From Nemertoderma westbladi (lineage: Eukaryota > Xenacoelomorpha > Nemertodermatida > Nemertodermatidae), in contig JAUCBJ010004724.1 in assembly GCA_032718475.1 (NCBI GenBank), positions 1-25,343 on the forward strand: a stretch of DNA of 25,343 bases. Reading direction: 5' to 3'. A program made the translations under genes and the position numbers. Of this stretch, positions 1-6,667 are shown one piece after another. Each line of letters opens with the position of its first letter. Positions within the stretch are counted from its first letter, which is position 1. The notes below the pieces were generated by a model. It did not search any database and was not told the DNA's origin. It saw only the letters and a list, made by a program, of their open reading frames with translations.

Positions 1-2
1 AT

Positions 3-224
3 ATCTCGGATGACGGTTTGGTGCGATCGGTAGAACTCGTCGTCATGCGACGTAACTTCAAGAAACAGGGAATTGTCTTCGAGACGCAGCAGCTCAATCG
101 CCCGGTGGGTCGTTTATGTTTGCTGGAAAGAGACAGAGAACTCTCCGGAAACTATGGGAGACAAGATACTCTTCCCACGACCACCTCCCTAATCCAACAA
201 ACATCTAGGGACTCCCCAACTTAA
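3..224 (+). pseudogene. LTR-retrotransposon pol, C-terminal end (BEL/Pao-type, DUF5641-like)
   Basis: This is the 3' end of a frame that enters from outside the window; the first visible residues are ISDDGLVRSVEL. About 40 residues have the layout of the small domain that closes BEL/Pao integrase-containing polyproteins (DUF5641-like): a DG-VRSVEL strand, a variable loop, then a RPVGRLCLLE strand. A short Ser/Thr-rich tail follows, ending in a TAA stop at 222-224. A polypurine tract and an LTR-like segment follow at once, as expected for the end of pol. The domain call comes from remembered family features, not a search. No ATG starts the visible part, so this is a fragment and not a small gene. 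Whether the upstream part is intact is unknown. Confidence 0.6.
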
Positions 225-228
225 CAAC

Positions 229-240
229 GGCTGGAGTGGG
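229..240 (+). other. Polypurine tract of LTR retrotransposon
   Basis: A purine-rich run, ggctggagtggg, directly abuts the TGTG that opens the proposed LTR at 241. In LTR retrotransposons the plus-strand primer lies exactly at this boundary. Its position just after the pol stop supports the reading, though the tract is short and has one C and two T. Confidence 0.5.
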
Positions 241-516
241 TGTGTGACCATATTACTTTATATTTGTATTTGTTTTATTTTTATATTTATGTATGTATTA
301 TTATGTAATTTTATTTTAATCGTTTTATTTAATTTTATTTAGTAGTATGGTATTTTAAAGATTATTTAGTAGATTAGTGCAATATATATGCGCGTTTATT
401 ATTTAATTACGTATATTATATATTTAGTGCGACGGCGAGAAATAATTCTTTTTCTCTTTCCGCATAATAAATAGCGCACTGCTAGTATCCAAGGATACAT
501 AATAAATACAGTGACA
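241..516 (+). mobile_element. Probable 3' LTR of the BEL/Pao-like element
   Basis: A 276-bp AT-rich segment opens with TGTGTGACC and closes with CAGTGACA, giving TG...CA ends. It holds TATA-like stretches (tatata at 383-388 and another near 410) and two AATAAA signals at 466-471 and 501-506, the usual U3/R content. The left edge follows the polypurine tract. The matching 5' LTR would lie outside the window, so identity between LTRs and a target duplication cannot be tested. The right edge is chosen from the first plausible ACA after the second poly(A) signal and could be off by several bases. If it is an LTR, it could also supply promoter activity to the ORF pair starting at 889. Confidence 0.5.
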
Positions 517-888
517 TTCTGGAAGGTACTGATTAACGGACAAATGGCCCGAATGTGTGCAGTTTGTTGCAGTTGTGTTGAATTTGTGCGTTTGTAGGTG
601 AATGTTACTACTAAGGTGTGTTTACAGTAGCGAGTCGCAATTGTGAAAGTAACCCTAACTCTCCAAGAAGAACCTGCAGTACATCTAAGCCTTTGGGACG
701 GACAGTTAAGTGACTTGTGCCGGTTATCGTTGTCGTTGTGTGGCTACATCGTTGGCGAAAGCACAGCGACGACGGTACATCGGCGCTGAGGATCTTACAC
801 TGTCCGGGGGCAAAAGAGGGGTAGGCAGCGACGCCCGCTCGCCTAATATATATAAACTCATTATAATATTGATAAACTCATAGCAGAT
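517..888 (+). other. Leader region between LTR and ORF pair, no gene seen
   Basis: These 372 bases hold no convincing coding region. The stretch is GC-balanced and unlike the AT-rich LTR, with a purine-rich patch near 806-822 and a direct repeat ataaactcat shortly before the ATG at 889. It could be the 5' UTR of the 889 gene or the leader of a retroelement; no clear primer-binding site was recognised. Confidence 0.4.
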
Positions 889-2904
889 ATGACTGAGTTG
901 ATAGAAGATGATCTTGGCATCAGGGAGCGATATACTCTACCTTTACAAGTGTTTGTCGATAGCTTGATAAGCGGCGACGCTGGTCCAACTACTACGGAGG
1001 ATGATGGTCGTTATATCGAACCGCCGATGTCCCCGGAGCAACTTACGCGTGAATTGGATTATAGAAAGTTCACCGCTCGCTATACGCATCGTAATGGTAC
1101 ATATATGGACTTCTTAACTACCGGCCACCCTATCGATTTACACGATCCGGACGATGTGGATACCGAAAGGGAAATGGTTTTATTTAAATATCATACCCAA
1201 CGGAATCGGAACGATAAGCCAAGAATAGAACACGAGAACTCTATTCGAAACCGACTCGAAAGAGAAGACGTTGAAGAACTGGATAAACGCAACGACTTCA
1301 ACGATTATCTGGAATTCTTGAGAGAAACATACCTCAATATTGCCAGTCAGCAAAATCTCGAAACTCGATATCCTCAAGGTATACATCATGACCCTATGAT
1401 AGAACTCAAACGACTCTATTTCACTATGATGTATCTTACCGCCGATCGACCGCTACCTGTTGTCCCAGATAGCTTCGAACAGATGGAGGAATATTGTAAA
1501 ACTGGAGAACGATCACCCGCGTTTCCTCTGCAAGACATGCGTCTTTGGTATTACTGTGACGAATGCCCTAGACCCAATCAGCAAACGGAAAGACATAAAC
1601 ATCCGCGGAGACGTTGCGCTAAACACAGTTTTACACGATATACTTACGGGAGTTTCGAGCGAAACCTGTTCGACGTGTCCCCTGCGGTCGCTCGACTCAA
1701 GCGATCCTTGAACAAACCGATGATCAGAGTTCCGGAATACTCGGTCAGACCTCCGCATTCCTCAGTTAGACCTCAAACTCTTGACCCTAATAGTATCACG
1801 GATCCTCCCGAACTGTACTCACTGTTCAAAGATCTAGTGTTACCCGAACAGTTGATCGGTGGCACTCCGGTAGTAGTCTCACGAGACATTCGCCAACCCT
1901 ACCTAGCTGGATTGGGACGTGGTCATCTAATATCGCCGTTTAACCCATACAACCGTCCCGGCTTCACCTCTATCCAACCCGTTACGGAAGTCGAAGAGAG
2001 CGTCGTACGAAACGCATTAGACGCTATTCGGCAGAAAATCGGAAAGGGAACGTACGATTGTTTGGAGAAGCATAAATTACAGCAACAAGTCCAAGCTGTG
2101 AAGGAATTAGCTTTACCCCAGTTCGATAGAGAAATACAAAATCTCGAGGAGGACATCGAACGTGGACGAACCTACTCTTTACAAGAGTTTCTAGATGAGC
2201 GTCTACAACAACAAGCGGAGGAGAATCAGCTCGAGGAGAGACATATAGAACTGGATGAGAGAGAAGAAGCGGCTTTAGCTCAACCAGAAGCGCAAATCCT
2301 TATGACGGATCTCTACTCTAAAACCATTCTTCATCCCTCGATGGTTCCCCATTTCGGAGACAAACTTTTTGCGACGGCACAACCCCAACCGGTTGATATC
2401 AACCTAAGATCTCGCGATCTTATCGCCGACGCTCCTCTGTTGCAGCGTCCGCCCATCGAACCCGCTCGTGTCGATGGTATACTCGTTGAACCTCCAGACA
2501 ATAGAGCCGATCTTGTCCGTCGCATGGTACACGATGTAAACATACGCGCTAGACCTTTACCGGACTCGTTTTATGGGATCAAAGATCACCCTTATTACGT
2601 CAATCTAAAACAATATTACATGGTAAAACCGGAAGATCCTACACATAGTCTGAAGTTTCTACCGTTAATAAATCCTCTCGATCTTGTCGAACTCGAACAA
2701 CTGCAGAAACATCTGGATCAGTTAGTTAAAGTAAACTCGTTTCGAAAACCATATAATGTTTCCAGGATAGAGAAAGAAACAATACCTCCGTATAATCTTG
2801 ATGGATTCATCAAAACTCGTTTAGTGCACTGGAATCTTGATGTGTTATTCGAGGAAGAAAGAATACAACAGGAGATGTGGAAACATATACCACACAATAT
2901 TTAA
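889..2904 (+). CDS. Uncharacterised 671-aa protein with Cys/His cluster and coiled coil (ORF1 of a pair)
   Basis: An intact ORF starts at ATG 889, with a purine at -3, and stops at TAA 2902-2904. I do not recognise the family. Visible features are an acidic N-terminus (residues 1-130, rich in Asp, Glu and Arg) and a metal-binding-like cluster C223-X2-C226-X16-C243-X2-H246. A Pro-rich linker follows (about 275-360), then a strongly charged helical region with coiled-coil character (about 367-468, Gln/Glu-rich). The C-terminal half is rich in Asp, Leu and Pro. There is no signal peptide or membrane segment, so a cytoplasmic or nuclear protein is likely. Its end overlaps the open frame of the next ORF by 64 nt in the -1 frame. 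This resembles the gag/pol layout of retroelements and some RNA viruses, but no reverse transcriptase, protease, integrase or polymerase motif is present. Alternatives are a host gene, a domesticated retroelement gene, or one gene broken by a single-base error. Confidence 0.7.
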   Translation: MTELIEDDLGIRERYTLPLQVFVDSLISGDAGPTTTEDDGRYIEPPMSPEQLTRELDYRKFTARYTHRNGTYMDFLTTGHPIDLHDPDDVDTEREMVLFKYHTQRNRNDKPRIEHENSIRNRLEREDVEELDKRNDFNDYLEFLRETYLNIASQQNLETRYPQGIHHDPMIELKRLYFTMMYLTADRPLPVVPDSFEQMEEYCKTGERSPAFPLQDMRLWYYCDECPRPNQQTERHKHPRRRCAKHSFTRYTYGSFERNLFDVSPAVARLKRSLNKPMIRVPEYSVRPPHSSVRPQTLDPNSITDPPELYSLFKDLVLPEQLIGGTPVVVSRDIRQPYLAGLGRGHLISPFNPYNRPGFTSIQPVTEVEESVVRNALDAIRQKIGKGTYDCLEKHKLQQQVQAVKELALPQFDREIQNLEEDIERGRTYSLQEFLDERLQQQAEENQLEERHIELDEREEAALAQPEAQILMTDLYSKTILHPSMVPHFGDKLFATAQPQPVDINLRSRDLIADAPLLQRPPIEPARVDGILVEPPDNRADLVRRMVHDVNIRARPLPDSFYGIKDHPYYVNLKQYYMVKPEDPTHSLKFLPLINPLDLVELEQLQKHLDQLVKVNSFRKPYNVSRIEKETIPPYNLDGFIKTRLVHWNLDVLFEEERIQQEMWKHIPHNI

Positions 2905-5189
2905 AGTATAAAGACCTGCCTAATGCTAGCGAATGTGCTACCTTGTGGCATCCTGTGGGAATGACACTCGAAAACGCCACTAAAGAGTGGAACGAAACTC
3001 TTAACGTGATCGAGATGTATGGAGTTGTCACTTACGATAACGAAGGTAGCGTTCCGGTTGGAGAACTTGGAACTACGCGGATGATACACATACGAGGACT
3101 CGCTGGTTCTACCCACGTATTTACTCGAGCGTGTTCCGACTTTATTGATTATTCTTTTGAAACTCTTACCGAGATACAAAAGAAACTCCGACATGGACAA
3201 TTTGAACTCGCGCAGCGTTACGTCACCGACACCGAGCGCAAGCCGGCCATGGGTATCGATGGATCGATGTTACCCCAACCCGTGCTCGAGATGCTATTTA
3301 ACGAAAGAATCCTTAAAATCGGCTCAGCTGTTTATGGAGACCTACAGAACGACTTTCGTAATATGGAGAACATTCCATACCCCTTCGTTGATACTCAGCT
3401 GATTGCTCCTTGGGCAGAAGGCCGAGGTTTCTTCCGCACTATGTATGCCAATACACCCAGCGGAATTACTAAAGTACAACGAACCTCCATCGGACATCTT
3501 GCCTTTCAAGAATACGGATGGAATTTCAAGGTTGGAAATCCTATAAATTACCAACAAGTATACGGAGATCATTATTCTCGTTTATACTTTGATGGACCGT
3601 TGACCGCACCTGGCGCCGTGTATAGCTTTATGAGTGTTCCACTTCGTCCCTCCTTAGCTATATACATGATCTTTGAAAACGCAGCACTTGCCGGTTGGCT
3701 AGCCGATGTGTGCAGTCGTACCATACGCGCCCATCCCTTAATACTTGGAACCAAACTCGCCAAGTTAGATGAACACAATAAATTCATCCGCTTTGAATGT
3801 TTCAGGCGCTTTCTGACTCCGTTCCGTAACGTTGATAGTCAGTTCAAGGACCGCGCTCTGACCAAACTCAGCCTGAGAGACTCAGCGGCGGAGAAGCTAA
3901 ACAGCGCGGGATTTGCCCTTTTTCAGGACGATTGTATACAGAACTTGCACTCATCTGTTATACAAAGACCCCGAATACCCACGGGTTATTCTGTCATCGA
4001 AGTTCAGACAGTGGGTCCGCTTGCGGAGACAGCCGCACCTACCTCAGCTATGCAATTGGAAGACGAACCAATATGCTTAGAAGCTGAAGCGATTCAGCCT
4101 ACAGCGCCCCGGAGCAGCGATAACGATTACGTCTTAGAGTGGTATCAAGGTCCACAATGTCTCACCGCATACGATTATCGACACGCTAACTATGTTTCTC
4201 GAAAACGTTGTCGATTATGCGCATTGAGAGACCATTTCACTCCTATGGACTCAGACGTACCCTGTTCCTGTTTCCACGAACAACCAATGATGGAGATATA
4301 TTGTGCGTATTGCAGACTTAAAAACTCTCATATTTTTGCAGTCTGCCCCCAATTTATGACTCAATGCCACCACTGTCAACTTAAAGGACATGCCAGTTAT
4401 AATTGCCCCTTTAATCACGATTTAGAGAGCGTAGATGAAATGATTACCCTGCGCTACATTCGAGCTTGGGAAGCGAACGCGGATTTACATTGTGAGTCCC
4501 GTCTTCGATACTACCCTGGACGCTCTTACGAGGGAGTTTACGCGTTCCATCCTTATTTATTAGCGTCTGTGGAACAAAAAACACGCGTACCGAGTTACGA
4601 GCTAATGAAGCGTGTTGGTGAGTGTATTTCCACTAAATTTGTTATAAGATACCTTAGGAACGTCAATCCTAACGATATTACTTCATACCATTTGATCAAT
4701 TATATCCGTCAAGACCCTGAGTATGGCGACTTATTTATCAACTCGCACCCTGAGTTGCAGGAAGTATCTCGGCGGCCCTACGAATATCGAGCCCGAGAAC
4801 GCGAGCTGGAAAGAACTATTAAACCAAGGAAGTTTCTTACCACCCACGGTCCGCCTACCGCCATTGCCCAGACAACCCGTCAAGGACCCGTAGGAGCTGC
4901 TGTCCTGAGGCGCGCCCTAAAGGCTGTTAGACCTCGCTCCACGGAAGTTGATATCGATCAACCAGGTACCTCGACCGGCGGATACACCGATCGCAATCCG
5001 AAACCTTCTGATGCAATTGTATTGCACCCTTCACCCAGGAGTTACAGCCCTCCTAGTAAAGTGGCTCGCCCCAAAGAGAAAAGGACTCTTACTAGCCTCA
5101 AAAACTCCGTAAACGCCGTCCGCGTAAGAAAGACTAACTGTTTAGAGTATTTTTATATTTTAGAAACTGTGATTTGTTATATTTTATAG
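2877..5189 (+). CDS. Uncharacterised ~770-aa protein with CCHC zinc knuckles (ORF2 of a pair)
   Basis: The frame is open from 2841, after a TGA, to 5189. It has no ATG before 2961; the position given starts at a GTG. Independent translation would begin at 2961 (residue 29), 56 nt after the ORF1 stop. Otherwise the frame is reached by a -1 shift from ORF1, but I find no X-XXY-YYZ slippery heptamer in the overlap. The family is unknown. Counting from 2877, residues 445-510 hold a Cys/His block: C445-X2-C448-X4-H453, then C476-X2-C479-X5-H485-X4-C490, then a textbook zinc knuckle C497-X2-C500-X4-H505-X4-C510. Knuckles of this kind bind single-stranded nucleic acid in retroelement Gag and some host RNA-binding proteins. 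The C-terminus (about 645-750) is basic, disordered and Ser/Pro-rich, with a KVARPKEKR patch like a nuclear localisation signal. The last ~20 residues change abruptly to AT-rich codons, so a splice donor near 5124 may precede the true end. Confidence 0.65.
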   Translation: METYTTQYLKYKDLPNASECATLWHPVGMTLENATKEWNETLNVIEMYGVVTYDNEGSVPVGELGTTRMIHIRGLAGSTHVFTRACSDFIDYSFETLTEIQKKLRHGQFELAQRYVTDTERKPAMGIDGSMLPQPVLEMLFNERILKIGSAVYGDLQNDFRNMENIPYPFVDTQLIAPWAEGRGFFRTMYANTPSGITKVQRTSIGHLAFQEYGWNFKVGNPINYQQVYGDHYSRLYFDGPLTAPGAVYSFMSVPLRPSLAIYMIFENAALAGWLADVCSRTIRAHPLILGTKLAKLDEHNKFIRFECFRRFLTPFRNVDSQFKDRALTKLSLRDSAAEKLNSAGFALFQDDCIQNLHSSVIQRPRIPTGYSVIEVQTVGPLAETAAPTSAMQLEDEPICLEAEAIQPTAPRSSDNDYVLEWYQGPQCLTAYDYRHANYVSRKRCRLCALRDHFTPMDSDVPCSCFHEQPMMEIYCAYCRLKNSHIFAVCPQFMTQCHHCQLKGHASYNCPFNHDLESVDEMITLRYIRAWEANADLHCESRLRYYPGRSYEGVYAFHPYLLASVEQKTRVPSYELMKRVGECISTKFVIRYLRNVNPNDITSYHLINYIRQDPEYGDLFINSHPELQEVSRRPYEYRARERELERTIKPRKFLTTHGPPTAIAQTTRQGPVGAAVLRRALKAVRPRSTEVDIDQPGTSTGGYTDRNPKPSDAIVLHPSPRSYSPPSKVARPKEKRTLTSLKNSVNAVRVRKTNCLEYFYILETVICYIL

Positions 5190-6667
5190 ACTTAAATCCC
5201 ATTTTCTGGGAGCGGTGTAAAAGCTTTTGCGTCATTAACCGGTTATTTTCCCTTAAAGTACTCTGTAGTTGGTTTGCCAGGCATAAAAAGGCCGTGTCCT
5301 TGCTGTACTGGTGTTTTAGAGGACATAAAAGTCATTTCTTCTGTATTTGTACTGTATTTGTACTTTAGAGGACATAATCCGCAATCTCGTGACGCGATAA
5401 GCTGGATACTCTTGAAAACTCTTCAAAACCATGACGACGGTTAACAGCTGATATTGCCATGTCGACGTTTCTTTGTTTCTTTGTTCTCTCTTGTTCGGTT
5501 GACCAATCAGAGCGTTTTTTGTCTCTGTGTTGGAGGTGTATACAGAACTCAGTAGTTCAGTGTGTTATGTTTTTGCCCAGAGCCTAAGAACACCGGCTTT
5601 TGGCACCTACGTATATCAGCATTCTTTAGCTTTACATTAGTAGGCTTAATTATAGAACGTATATCTGTTATCAAACTACTTACAAACCAATTCAATGCTG
5701 TTCAGTGTTATTGTTTATATCTTACTAATATTACTGCTTTTGCTGTCGGTTGTTCATTATATTGGTTGATGAAATATTATATCGGGATACTGATCAATAG
5801 TCAGACACCCCACCTTCTTGATATACTAAAGGTTAGAGAGACCAGTTACAGATAAACGATTGCGACCTATGTTAAGTGGTTTGCAGTGAATCTAATGCTA
5901 TTTCATATGCCCAACATAAATTGTCTGTTGCTCTCTTTATACGTGACTAAATTTAGTGAAGGTCGGCAGATTAGTGTGCAGTATTGTGCAGCATTGTGTA
6001 TGAGTGTAACTGATAACAAAGCATCTCCTAAAGAATGCGCTATATACGTAAATCTATAGCCTTTTCGTTGTGTCTAGTTTAAGTCACAACTCTGTTTACA
6101 TATTTAGAGCGCCACGTCCTAAAGGAACTGTTAATATTTCCCGAAAGTGAATAATATTTGTCAGAGATTATATATTACGATCAGTCGAATAATACGGTAG
6201 GCTTACACCATCAATCATTAAGCTCCGAACTCAGTCTCCCGGGTATATCCAACGGGTGAATGATTGCGCATAGACTGGCTTCGGCTAATGTAGTGTATCA
6301 AATACTCGTCATAAAGCTAAAGAATATATATCATCTAAAAGACATTCTAATTTTGGCAGGTTAAACTGTCAAAGGTCTTCAAAAGCGCAAACAAAATGAA
6401 ACCAAACTTGGTACACATGTATGTAGTCTCCCGCTAGAGGGCCACGGTTGAAATAGTGAAATTCTAAATAGTTATGAAATATTATTTGCTATAAAATTTG
6501 CTGTTGCCTTTCCATCAACAGAAAATCCTGTCTAGAGTCAATTGTTGGGGTATGTGCAATATTCAAGCCGCGTCTTCCCCACACGTAATCTTCGCCCATG
6601 TTCAACCATCACCCGCCAATTAACGGCTTATTATTAACTTACGCCAATTACGGGAAAAGTGCGGAGC
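5190..6667. other. Non-coding stretch, no gene recognised
   Basis: About 1.5 kb without a supportable gene. It contains a pyrimidine-rich run (about 5465-5495) followed by a consensus CCAAT site (gaccaatcag near 5500) and two TCAGT-like initiator sequences near 5550-5560, so a promoter or another LTR is possible but unproven. Around 6390-6440, text with aaacttggta and tatgtagtc resembles 21310-21345, suggesting remnants of one dispersed repeat. No AATAAA signal was noticed downstream of the ORF pair. Confidence 0.4.
5500..5562 (+). promoter_or_regulatory. Possible CCAAT-containing promoter
   Basis: A gaccaatcag core, matching the NF-Y type CCAAT consensus, is followed about 40 bp later by gtatac and then TCAGT-like initiators. 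No convincing gene follows: the open frame starting at 5562 has no ATG at its head. The call is by motif only. Confidence 0.2.

Noticed and set aside
2877-5189. ORF2 as a viral or retroelement polymerase reached by frameshift
   Set aside because: No GDD, YXDD, DKWS or integrase zinc/DDE arrangement could be found; only zinc-knuckle-type clusters are visible.
5562-5855. A 97-codon hydrophobic frame
   Set aside because: Opens at GTG with no ATG at its head, AT-rich, hydrophobicity follows from T-rich codons; no supporting signal.
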